Origin: Phytopythium helicoides
Taxonomy: Eukaryota; Oomycota; Peronosporomycetes; Pythiales; Pythiaceae
DNA: 64,000 nucleotides
Reading direction: 5' to 3'
NCBI GenBank assembly: GCA_024867545.1
Contig: JANFNE010000006.1
Span: 1 to 64,000 of the forward strand
In this document: piece by piece, positions 31,001-39,125 of the stretch
How positions within the stretch are numbered: the stretch's first letter is position 1
Layout: every line of letters begins with the position of its first letter
Made by a program: the position numbers and the translations under genes
The notes under the pieces: model-generated
What the model was told of the DNA's origin: nothing
Databases searched by the model: none
Seen by the model: the letters and a program-made list of their open reading frames with translations, nothing else

Positions 31001-31554
31001 TCCGCTGCATGTTCGAAGCCCTCAATCTCCGCGTCAGCCGTGTTGATGCAGCACAAGCTTATCGGCAGCTACTCAGCAACGCTAAGGTAGTACCGACTGA
31101 ACAAGGGGATTTTTCCAGCGATACGTCTGCATTTGACACCCATAAGTTTAACGAGCAATGGCTTGTGCTCGTACTTCGTGCCATTAATCGAGCGCAACAT
31201 CAGCAGCTGCAACCGCCCCAGGCATATGCTACTGTGAAAACTACATCTGAAGGGTCTTGTGGAGGTAGTGGCAGCACTGTTGGAGCTGCCATTCACTTTG
31301 GTGCTCCATGCGAGGCGCTAGTCGCAGTGACTCAATCTCTATCTCGACGTTTTCTGAAAGCAACATGGGAGCAAACAAAACCTGACTTTATCCGATGGCT
31401 TGACCTCCAGTTTCACGATATTGGTTTGCAAGTCAGGCTAATCCAACAAATGGACGCAGTCAGCGAGGCAACAGATATGCCGCCGCAACAGGCGTGGCGA
31501 GCATTTCAACAACTCATTCAGATTGTTGCACTTGGAAGTCCTGCCTCGCAGTGA
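28081..31554 (+). CDS. Large coiled-coil protein, unknown function
   Basis: 1157 residues from ATG 28081; the frame is open further up to a GTG at 28015, but 28081 is its first ATG. Single exon. The N-terminal third is acidic/Ser-rich (GNESGSESDEGGEVDESSG). A strong coiled coil lies at about 333-405 (LQARRQAVESSLAALQDTMR). The C-terminal third is well-ordered and hydrophobic-patterned (SLAVVHAVISYVFNEMFSLV, SFWFLLKAIHVLQRA, TLADFRCMFEALNLRVS), the last resembling a degenerate EF-hand-like helix-loop-helix, though no full calcium loop is visible. I do not recognise the family. The 3' end is 33 bp from the convergent acidic protein gene. No signal peptide or membrane segment. Confidence 0.8.
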   Translation: MNTRPGQRRATAPLSRLGISPSPQAQPNATALPPLALTSPRLSDRRRVERAALEAQLAARVAAQRSSIDLARLLEMVTEAVDSLQEHQGDTGADDAFEAASRLVNAVGARCPHAAQLLDGLLRESRKLVQDELRKEGEHAERKQFTYAISTTEEAGNESGSESDEGGEVDESSGGMRSPAAPPRRRFRTTLRSRRFPPSRVRNEEQVVTKTSYTPFSLHRRGAVANGELRLATDPSAEGDSEQWSIVLFPRARPSLNREEIDAFMQWATAKLERAETKSESTATNMSRRFLERLAARELVGYELSRLIFDKCPTTARFLHGLLVEFQQLTTHALASVDKDARVLEQRHQNAQRELQKLQARRQAVESSLAALQDTMRRRQQQLLTLRERGIRQRKKLNMMLAADQVVIRRVMSVLQHCIECAEEQMTIANDRATPSHMVSSAVACYAEYTAVQELFDLVATKYAILPEVQHAYHECQDERKRKSENQLIPTTEHEGIDGESLTSRVIVLDTEAMALAADEFKAALGRLARLLTTKCPDSSVGWAPEDLWDQALFIPSPDDVKDIDRDVQRLCARVEAFVLQSRRLRITREREGRSLTVATQTDMSTCGPGYLRGRQRANAFLSARPMFSAGGPSLLPIIDMESPIKMESQRPAHHTPSLSRPAVRQQDSGVNSGVLVDGVTSSGQLLLHRSSDNVSPSTAARMAMLRESNDDLFSEFLPEGLQAFIPSIPVDYEPRQLSLAVVHAVISYVFNEMFSLVQQENLNHISGSGTGMRRYGLSSAAIPIVVRSAHEYLFRIYLEHFQTPSFAVCRLLDLLVSASRLDTQSSKVLLFCRLMQLPGTDPLPADSFWFLLKAIHVLQRACIGSGNYFLLDANGVNEFVPQASAWEALTQLFFNSGNEVMKRLRMRLSGLASVYGAVWIPAYNIMEFVVEEWIAGQAAMRLQLEERMFMHNRGPGGVNDEESTTRLPTLADFRCMFEALNLRVSRVDAAQAYRQLLSNAKVVPTEQGDFSSDTSAFDTHKFNEQWLVLVLRAINRAQHQQLQPPQAYATVKTTSEGSCGGSGSTVGAAIHFGAPCEALVAVTQSLSRRFLKATWEQTKPDFIRWLDLQFHDIGLQVRLIQQMDAVSEATDMPPQQAWRAFQQLIQIVALGSPASQ

Positions 31555-31587
31555 TGCGACTTGCTTCGACTGGTGATTGATTGCGCA

Positions 31588-34527
31588 TTACTCAGGCGGA
31601 CAAGGGTCCATTCGATACGACGTTAGAGTCGCTTCAGCTGAGCGAAGCGACTCTTTCCACTGCCTTTCAACACGCTTCTCGAGCACAAAGGCGAGTTGCG
31701 GAGATAGATCATCATAGCGTGTCTGGTAAATCTGTCGCTGGATAACTGGACTTGTCACAGTCACGCAGTACTTGTCCAAAATGGAGTCATATGTGGGTAT
31801 GGCACAGTCATGTGGTTTGGTGGCCACCCAATTCTTCTCTCGAGCAACGAGAACAGGGTCTTCGGGCTTTCGCAGCCTCCTACCACCATACGTGTATGGA
31901 CTTGGATCATTTAACCACGGAGCGCTTTCAGCAGTTTGAGGTCGACCTGCACTTGAAGAGGCAGGAGGACGGGGAAATGCGGATCGCGGGACGAAAGGCT
32001 CATACTTGCTCACATCATCGCCATGCCGAAACATGTTGAGGAATAACCAGTCGCGCTTAGCCTTGTCAATACCCGGGATGGCGATTCGCAAATTTGGCGG
32101 ACTTTTCACTGGCTTAAGCTCTTTTCGGCAATCTGGCGGCGGGGGCTTCTTCGGAATCTTTTGCTTTGGGACAGGATCCTTTCGCGGCAAAACTGGGTAC
32201 TCGTCTGGTCTGGGTGATGACACTTTTACTGGCGACCCATTTCTCGATTTGGAAGGGGTCAGTACGTGACTTGACTCGCGAGTAGGCGATCGAGCGAGGC
32301 TATCAGAGCTGCCGCGTGCATGCAAGCTGCTTGATTCTCTGCTGACGCGTACATGAGATTTTGCCGCAACTTTTTGATCTGTCGGAGCAAGTTCGCATTT
32401 CGGGGTAACAGGACTGGCCGAGTGTTCCCTGATAGTCTTTCTGGTGCCTTGAGTTGGAGGTGTTGGTCGCGGTGCAGTTCGTTCGGAGCTTTGTGATTTG
32501 GGTCCTGGAGTATTTAGTCCTTTCTTTGGTGGAGGGTGTGGCTTCAGTTGTGCTGCTCCATTTGCAGAATTTTGCGATACAACATTAACAGCATCGACAG
32601 CACACGGAGTCTGTTCTTGTTCTTTTGTGTCACAGGAGTCAACAGAGTTGAGAGGACTTGCCTGTGATATTGCATCTGCCTCGATGTTGATGCACTCAGA
32701 TAAGCTTGCAACTAAAGTTGATTCGCTTGTTGGTTCTTGGCTGGTCTTTCCGTCAAGTTGTTGAATACAACTACTGGTAGGCACAGTTGAAGATCCCTCA
32801 GTGATCGTTGTCATGTCGACCTCAGTCACGTTGCATACTTTGCCATCTGTACCCACAACACTTTGGCTATTATTCCGGTTGCTATGCTCTTCTCGAAGAG
32901 GAATGATTTCTTCGTCCTCGAATCCTTCGTCTTCGCCATACCCTGCTGATTCAGGTCGATTTCCTTGATTGCTGTTGGCACTGTTATGCAGAGAATTCTG
33001 GACCTGTAAAAGTGATTGAGCTTCTCGAAGCAGGGCGTCTGTTTCTCGGCGATTATCGTCATCCATATCTGCGATCGAGTAGATGTCGGTATTCAACTTC
33101 TCATTTATTTGCCTGTCTGGCTCCTCGTCTTCCGAGAAATATGAATCTTCTTTCCCAGCTTGCTCATCATCGCTAAATTCTTCTTCTCCGTACTGATCGG
33201 TTCCATCCTCTTCGCCACTCGCAGCTCCATCCACCTCGTGAAGTGTTGTGCTTTGAGTGCTGCACGGTTCAGCAGCAATGCTCTTCGGTTCATCTTTAGC
33301 TAGATCATTGCGCTGTGCTGCAATGAGCGCCTGGACTTCCCGCATTAGTTGTTCCGTTTCCCTCCGAGGGTTCGAGGGATTTTCCGTCTGAGTTTGTGCA
33401 AAGTCATCCAGAGCACAAACACTGTTAGTGTTTGCATGGTGGTTTTCAGCAGCAAATATCTTGCTCTCCAAGGTATTGGTGACAGGTATTGAAAGCACAT
33501 CTTCTAGCACCGTGTAAGCGTCATGAGCTGCTGTTGCATTCGCATCTGCATCGTCTTTCAAATTATTTGCAGTGCCCTCAATGCTATTGATGCCTGATGG
33601 CCCACCACGTGACGAAAGAACCGCTGGGTGAGCCAAAGTAGCAACATCTTCTTCAGCGACCAGCTCGGAAACGCTGGGCAGTCGATGCAGGTACAAATGG
33701 GATTTCGACCTTTTCGCAGGCAACACAACCGATTGCTGCTGGATGTGCTGAAGTGATAGCGCCCGCATCCGCACTTTACCCGGATCCTCTGCAGATGAGC
33801 CGGGCTCGTTTGAGTCGTCAAGCTCCGATTCGCTTTCGCTCTCCTCGTCCAGCTCGCTCAAGCTGATCCCATTGGCTTCATCGACCACAGGAAGTGGGAC
33901 AAGCTCATGCCTCGCTCGTGGCGCGTCCTCGCCGTCGTTCACGTCCTCATATCCCTTGGCAAGACGGCCGATGGCAGCGAGCGGCACGGTAGGGACACTC
34001 GCACTGCGCAGATTGATTTCAGCGGCTGGGAGTGGCACGCTCGGCACCGCCGGGACGCTGAAGCTTCGACTCGGCACCAGCGGCCTCGGGACTTTCCGGC
34101 TGTTGTTCAGTGGGGTCGCATCCTCCTCCTCTTCATCCTCCGTCCTGCCATCTCCACCGCAATCTGCGCTCGGAGCAGACTCGGCACTCCCTGCAGCGTC
34201 CTTCTCCTCGTTGCCCTGCGAGCCACCAGCCGCTTCCTCCCCCACAGCAGCCGCCTCCAGCTCGCTGCCCTCGAACTCGTCGTCGTAGTCCGCCGCGTCT
34301 CTGTCTCCCGCCTCCTCTATGCGCTCCGACCCCGCGGCCGCGCATTCACCTCCGCGTCCGCTTGCTGGTGCGTCTCCGCCCTCGTCCTCGTACGAGTCCT
34401 CATCGTAGCCCTCGGCCTCGTACTCGTCGTCCGAGTAGCTGCTCGCCGCCTGCGCCGCCACGCGCCAGTCGTCAGCCCCACGGCCGCTTCCAGCAGCGAC
34501 AACTGGCGCCCGCACCTGCTCCGCCAT
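31588..34527 (-). CDS. Large acidic protein with internal repeat and conserved C-terminus
   Basis: 979 residues, single exon, ATG 34527. The N-terminal ~480 residues are highly acidic and Ser-rich (SYSDDEYEAEGYDEDSYEDE). Two copies of a helical motif are visible: RRETEQLMREVQALIAAQ at 388-405 and RRETDALLREAQSLLQVQ at 493-510. Each is followed by an acidic Gly-Tyr/Gln-Tyr block (DQYGEEEFSDDE, GYGEDEGFEDEE), so the unit is about 100 residues long. A Pro/Lys/Ser-rich linker (about 680-800) leads to a C-terminal region (810-979) that looks conserved: KRDWLFLNMFRHGDDVSKYE, PTYDSILDKYCV and LAFVLEKRVERQWKESL. I do not recognise the family; a cytoskeletal or flagellar scaffold is one possibility, only by general look. 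It is divergent from the megasynthase gene. Confidence 0.78.
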   Translation of the reverse strand: MAEQVRAPVVAAGSGRGADDWRVAAQAASSYSDDEYEAEGYDEDSYEDEGGDAPASGRGGECAAAGSERIEEAGDRDAADYDDEFEGSELEAAAVGEEAAGGSQGNEEKDAAGSAESAPSADCGGDGRTEDEEEEDATPLNNSRKVPRPLVPSRSFSVPAVPSVPLPAAEINLRSASVPTVPLAAIGRLAKGYEDVNDGEDAPRARHELVPLPVVDEANGISLSELDEESESESELDDSNEPGSSAEDPGKVRMRALSLQHIQQQSVVLPAKRSKSHLYLHRLPSVSELVAEEDVATLAHPAVLSSRGGPSGINSIEGTANNLKDDADANATAAHDAYTVLEDVLSIPVTNTLESKIFAAENHHANTNSVCALDDFAQTQTENPSNPRRETEQLMREVQALIAAQRNDLAKDEPKSIAAEPCSTQSTTLHEVDGAASGEEDGTDQYGEEEFSDDEQAGKEDSYFSEDEEPDRQINEKLNTDIYSIADMDDDNRRETDALLREAQSLLQVQNSLHNSANSNQGNRPESAGYGEDEGFEDEEIIPLREEHSNRNNSQSVVGTDGKVCNVTEVDMTTITEGSSTVPTSSCIQQLDGKTSQEPTSESTLVASLSECINIEADAISQASPLNSVDSCDTKEQEQTPCAVDAVNVVSQNSANGAAQLKPHPPPKKGLNTPGPKSQSSERTAPRPTPPTQGTRKTIREHSASPVTPKCELAPTDQKVAAKSHVRVSRESSSLHARGSSDSLARSPTRESSHVLTPSKSRNGSPVKVSSPRPDEYPVLPRKDPVPKQKIPKKPPPPDCRKELKPVKSPPNLRIAIPGIDKAKRDWLFLNMFRHGDDVSKYEPFVPRSAFPRPPASSSAGRPQTAESAPWLNDPSPYTYGGRRLRKPEDPVLVAREKNWVATKPHDCAIPTYDSILDKYCVTVTSPVIQRQIYQTRYDDLSPQLAFVLEKRVERQWKESLRSAEATLTSYRMDPCPPE

Positions 34528-34822
34528 GCTCCGCGACGCTCCAGCGCGCGTCGGACAGTGCGCATGCAGTTAATGAGGGCGACAGCCTGTCGCCTGGTAT
34601 ATTTATATCCTGCTTGCGCATCTGGTTGACTGACTGGAGGGAGAGAGGAAACACAAGGTTGCCGTTGGAGTGATGGTCAGGGCAACTTGAGGCGTGACGC
34701 AGGCGGGGGGTGATTCGCATGGGCTTTTCAGCCAATCACGCTGCTTTCTCGCTTGTTTTCTGCCAATTGGTTGCTCTAAAAACCCACCACCTGTCAATTT
34801 CGCCCAATCAGCGCGCGCCGAC
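34528..34822. promoter_or_regulatory. Divergent promoter with three CCAAT boxes
   Basis: About 295 bp between the acidic-protein gene and the megasynthase. Three CCAAT motifs face the megasynthase: CCAATCACGC at about 34732, CCAATTGG at about 34764 (palindromic, so readable both ways) and CCAATCAGCG at about 34805. Spacing is roughly 32 and 41 bp. CCAAT boxes bind NF-Y-type factors in eukaryotes; use here is inferred. Confidence 0.5.
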
Positions 34823-37800
34823 ATGTATCCAACACGTTGCATGACGACATCCGCGTGTTTCGCGCGGCTCACTCGCCGATTTCCCCTCCGCAAGACAGGC
34901 GCCCTCTCCTCCACCGCTCCTCCTTCTCCGTCGCTCCCCATGGCGCCGCAGGTGACGGCCACATGCTTCCAGAGCGACGAGCTCGCGCCGCTGCGCGTGC
35001 TGGTGCTGCCATTCGCGGGCGGCGCCTCGCGCTCGCTCGCGCTCGAGTGGAGCAAGAGCTGCCGCGCCGCCGCGCTGCCCGTCGAGCTCTGGGGGGTCGA
35101 CTGGGCCTGGCCGAGCGTCGACGCGCCGCTCAAGGGCGACGCGGGGCTAGCGGCCGCCGTGCTCACTGCCGTCACGGCGCAGCTCAGCGGCTGCTTCTTC
35201 GACAAGCCCTACGCCATCATCGGCCACAGCCTCGGCGCGCTCGCTGCCTTCGCGCTCGTCGCGCACCTGGACGCCAAGGGCTTTGCGCTGCCGCGCCATG
35301 TATTCCTGTCGGGCGCGGCCGGACCTGCAAGCGCTCGCGTGTACGACGAGGCTGCGGTCATCGACAAGGACGTCGAGCTGCTCAACCTGCTCAAACAGTG
35401 GAACGGGACGGACGCGGAACTGCTGGACATTCCTGAGAAGCGAGACGCGATTATCGCGCAACTGCGCGGAGATCTCAGACTCCACAATGCGCTCGTGAAC
35501 TGGTACAAGGCATCACCCAATGCGTCCATCCGAGCCAATGTTACGGTTTATGGCGGTGAAGGTGACGCCACCGCGCCAGTCAACTCGCTGCAAGCGTGGA
35601 AAACGGTTGCGGCGGAAAACTTTGAGATTCAAACTTTCCCTGGTGATCACTTCTTCCTCACTAGCTCGGAGAGCCAGGGAGTGTTCACCGAGAACTTTGT
35701 GGCCAAGTTGCAGACGGTTGTCACCCAGACAGCACTGGAAGCTCGCGCTCTGATTGCCAAGTGGAACTCCAAGACGGCGTCGTACCCTTCGGACAAATGC
35801 CTCCACGACCTGTTCTACGAGGCTGTCAAGCGTTCCCCAGACGATGTTGCTGTTTTCTATGAAGGCAAGACGCTTACGTTCCGCGAAGTGGACGAGCAGA
35901 GTGAGCGCCTCGCCGACTACCTGTTTCACGTCGGTGTGCGCCCCAACTGCATCTCGGGCATCTTCATGGAGCACTGTATTGAGTTCGTGATTGCTTACGT
36001 TGCGGCTCTGAAGGCTGGAGGTGCGTACATGCCTCTTGAGATTGTGTACCCGCCGGATCTTCTGGAACGCGTTATGGAGGAATCGAAGCCGACTATTATC
36101 CTTACCAAGAGCCAATTCCGCAACCGTCTGCCGGAGTGGCAGACTGCGTTCAACATGGACCAAGGGTGGATTGATGTGATCAAGCAGAATATCCCAACTA
36201 TGCCCGCTGATCGTACACGGACTCACCCGGACGATCTAGCGTACGTTGTGATGTCGTCTGGAACGACTGGTGTTCCCAAGGGTATTTGTTGCCCTCATCG
36301 CGGCGCCGTGCACTCGTACGATTGGCGTCTTGTGAACTGTCCGTTTATTGACAACGACCGCGTCGCTAGTCACGTCTTCTTTGTGTGGGAGCTTCTTCGC
36401 CCTATACTGGGCAACAAGCCGCTTTACATCATCCCTGATGCCACAATCTACGACCCGATCCGCCTCGTCGAGTACATCGCTGAGAATGCCATCACCCGCA
36501 TCCTATTCACGCCGTCTCTTTGTCAACTCATATTGGACACGTGCTCAAACGAGATTTTACTCGAGAAGCTGAAGACTCTGCGCCTCGTGTGGCTGTGCGG
36601 TGAGGTTGTTACGATGGAGCTGCGTGACCGCTTCGTCAAGCTGTTCCCCGACTGCGAACTGCAGAACCTGTACAGCGTGTCAGAGTGCCACGACGCATCA
36701 GCCGTTGACCTGGCACATATGAGTGAGTTCGACAATGCGCTCTCGTCTAAGTACGCGTCGTGTGGTGAAGTGATGCCGAACGTGCGTGCCTTTGTGCTTG
36801 ATGACGACTACAAGCCTGTGTCTATCGGTGTTCCGGGTGAGCTTTTCATTGGAGGTCCATGCCTTGCGATCGGTTACTTGAATCGTCCGGAGCAGACTGC
36901 GCAGCGGTTCCTCAAGAATGTGGTTCCAGGGCAAACTGTATACCGCACTGGCGACCGCGCTCGCTTCCTGCCGAATGGCCACCTCGAGCTCATTGGGCGA
37001 TGCGACTTCATGGTGAAGATTCGTGGCTACAGCGTGGTTCTCGGTGCCGTTGAATCTGCGCTTGCGCAGCACCCACTTGTGTCGACGGCTGTCGTTCTCA
37101 CCGAAGGCGACGAAGGACAAGATAAGCGTCTTGTTGCGTACATTGTGCCGGATAATTGGGAGCACGTTCCATCAGCCTCGACTCTCCGCGAGTTCCTGAA
37201 GGAGAAGCTGCCTCATTACGCTATTCCTTCTGTGTTCGTTGAGTTGGACGCCCTGCCGATCAACAGCGCGAGTGGCAAGCTGGATCGCAAGCGCATGCCG
37301 ACGATTGAAGAGGCTAAGAAACTGCGGAACGAGTCTGTGGATCTCACAGTGGATGCATCTCTCGCGCTTACGACCGAGACAGAGAAGCAGCTCGCTGCAA
37401 TCTGGACGGACTTGCTTCGCCTCGAGAACTCGAATATCCTCAACAAGAAGGTCAACTTCTTCGATGTCGGTGGTCACAGTCTCCTCGCAACTCGACTTGT
37501 CTCGAGCATTCGAGACGCTTTTGGCGTCCACCTGACTCTTGCAGACATTCTTTCTTCGCCTGAGCTCGAGGCTGTTGCTACTGCAATTGATGCTGGCGTT
37601 GGAGGTGAGAAGGAGTCGGTGGCGGAAGCTCCTATCGCCCCTGCCAAGATTGTATTCCCTCTGGAGGCATACTTGGACCCCTCAATCTACCCTGCAGCTA
37701 CACGTAAAAACGGATACAGTCGTTTCCGCGTTGAAATGGTTGGGCGTCCACCCCGAAGCATTCTTTTGACAGGATGTACAGGCTTCCTCGGTGCGCATCT

Positions 37801-38893
37801 GCTTCACGCGCTGATCACGCGTACTGAAGCGACTGTGTACTGCCTTGTTCGTGCTGCGGACGAAGAAGCTGCTCTCGATCGTATCGTCCAGGCACTGAAG
37901 TCGTACAACCTTTTCAGCGACGTCGAAGATCGCCTTGAAGACCAGATTGTGGCTGTTGCGGGTGACCTTGCGCAACCGCTGCTTGGACTCAACAGTGATG
38001 ACTTCAAGATGCTCGCAACTGAGGTCGACGCAATCATTCACAACGGCGCCGAGGTCAACCTGGTCAAGCCGTACGCATCACTCAAGTCCGTGAATGTGCT
38101 GGGCACGCAGGAGATCCTCCGTCTCGCCGTCACCAACGGCATCGCCAAGACCCGCGTCAAGCCTGTTCATTACATCTCAACCAATGGCGTGTTCCCTACT
38201 TCGTTTTCGGATGAGCGTTTGCGTGAGAAGGCGGACCTGTCTGAGGTGTCCGACGCTCTCGAAAACGGATACGCTCAAAGCAAGTGGGTGGCTGAGCAGC
38301 TCTGCCGTGAAGCTGCCACTCGCGGTCTTCCCGTGTCGATTCTTCGTCCGGGCAATATGGCGCCGTCATCGAGCTCTGGTGAGTGGAACACCAGCGACTT
38401 TGTCTACCTCCTCCTCAAGGGATGTGTGGAGCTTGGCGCTGTTCCCAAGCGCGAGAAGGATGACTGGCGCTTCGATTTGACCCCAGTTGATTTCGCTGCG
38501 CACGCGATTGTTCACCTGACTGCGCTGCAGCCTAAGGAGTCGCTTGGTCAGACCCTTCACATCCAAAACAGCTCACTCCCTGTTCATGGCGAGAACTTCC
38601 TTGCGTCATTCCGCTCTGCTGTGAATACCGCAACTGGCGGCAAGAAAGAGCTCGAGCAGGTCAAGTATGAGGAGTGGAAGAATCGCCTCGCGGCAGCTGT
38701 CGATAACCCGTCTGCATCTACGGAACTGCAAAAACTCGCTGCGGGTGTCGACGCTTTCGAGGTCTACCTTCAGAGCGACAAGGTGTTTGATGCTGAACTC
38801 GCAACCGCTGTCTTGGGCCGCGGGGACATTTCTTGCCCTGCCGTTGACGCGACTTTACTGAAGACGTACGTGTCGACGTGGAGTGAGCTCTGA
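34823..38893 (+). CDS. NRPS-like megasynthase: thioesterase-adenylation-carrier-reductase
   Basis: 1356 residues from ATG 34823; ATGs at 34841 and 34940 are alternatives. Domain order: thioesterase of the type II alpha/beta-hydrolase kind (GHSLGA with Ser136, GDHFF with His276); adenylation domain (about 320-830) with SSGTTGVPKG, GELFIGGPCLAIGYLNRPEQ, YRTGDRARFLPNGHLELIGR and ASGKLDRKRMP; carrier domain with FDVGGHSLLATRL, Ser886 being the phosphopantetheine site; terminal NAD(P)H reductase with LLTGCTGFLGAHLL (about 981) and YAQSK (about 1150). It should activate a carboxylic acid as an AMP ester, load it on the carrier and release it reductively as an aldehyde or alcohol. Where PheA-type domains have Asp235 (FDxSVWE), this one has SHVFFVWE, so a substrate without an alpha-amino group is likely. 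The N-terminus from 34823 (Arg/Ser-rich, no acids) resembles a mitochondrial presequence. It is not expected to be a lysine-pathway LYS2, because oomycetes use diaminopimelate. Confidence 0.9.
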   Translation: MYPTRCMTTSACFARLTRRFPLRKTGALSSTAPPSPSLPMAPQVTATCFQSDELAPLRVLVLPFAGGASRSLALEWSKSCRAAALPVELWGVDWAWPSVDAPLKGDAGLAAAVLTAVTAQLSGCFFDKPYAIIGHSLGALAAFALVAHLDAKGFALPRHVFLSGAAGPASARVYDEAAVIDKDVELLNLLKQWNGTDAELLDIPEKRDAIIAQLRGDLRLHNALVNWYKASPNASIRANVTVYGGEGDATAPVNSLQAWKTVAAENFEIQTFPGDHFFLTSSESQGVFTENFVAKLQTVVTQTALEARALIAKWNSKTASYPSDKCLHDLFYEAVKRSPDDVAVFYEGKTLTFREVDEQSERLADYLFHVGVRPNCISGIFMEHCIEFVIAYVAALKAGGAYMPLEIVYPPDLLERVMEESKPTIILTKSQFRNRLPEWQTAFNMDQGWIDVIKQNIPTMPADRTRTHPDDLAYVVMSSGTTGVPKGICCPHRGAVHSYDWRLVNCPFIDNDRVASHVFFVWELLRPILGNKPLYIIPDATIYDPIRLVEYIAENAITRILFTPSLCQLILDTCSNEILLEKLKTLRLVWLCGEVVTMELRDRFVKLFPDCELQNLYSVSECHDASAVDLAHMSEFDNALSSKYASCGEVMPNVRAFVLDDDYKPVSIGVPGELFIGGPCLAIGYLNRPEQTAQRFLKNVVPGQTVYRTGDRARFLPNGHLELIGRCDFMVKIRGYSVVLGAVESALAQHPLVSTAVVLTEGDEGQDKRLVAYIVPDNWEHVPSASTLREFLKEKLPHYAIPSVFVELDALPINSASGKLDRKRMPTIEEAKKLRNESVDLTVDASLALTTETEKQLAAIWTDLLRLENSNILNKKVNFFDVGGHSLLATRLVSSIRDAFGVHLTLADILSSPELEAVATAIDAGVGGEKESVAEAPIAPAKIVFPLEAYLDPSIYPAATRKNGYSRFRVEMVGRPPRSILLTGCTGFLGAHLLHALITRTEATVYCLVRAADEEAALDRIVQALKSYNLFSDVEDRLEDQIVAVAGDLAQPLLGLNSDDFKMLATEVDAIIHNGAEVNLVKPYASLKSVNVLGTQEILRLAVTNGIAKTRVKPVHYISTNGVFPTSFSDERLREKADLSEVSDALENGYAQSKWVAEQLCREAATRGLPVSILRPGNMAPSSSSGEWNTSDFVYLLLKGCVELGAVPKREKDDWRFDLTPVDFAAHAIVHLTALQPKESLGQTLHIQNSSLPVHGENFLASFRSAVNTATGGKKELEQVKYEEWKNRLAAAVDNPSASTELQKLAAGVDAFEVYLQSDKVFDAELATAVLGRGDISCPAVDATLLKTYVSTWSEL

Positions 38894-39125
38894 TTCGTAG
38901 GCGTCAGCTTCACAATTGAAGGTGTCGTGACAAACCCTGGAATCTGACCGCAATCTAGAATAGATCTCTGCGCTATTCCTGTCACCCTCATCCTTGAGTT
39001 CTGTTTTCTCTCCAATATTCATGTCTTCTTGTTGTTCTCTTTCAGAATGCAAATTGCGCCATAACCTAGACAGCTCATTCTTTGACTCTCATCTCTCCAA
39101 GGAACAGAAAACCTCGCAACTCATC

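Noticed and set aside
35513..36226. 237-residue minus-strand frame (and 36698-37165)
   Set aside because: Antisense to the adenylation domain of the megasynthase, which carries all core motifs.
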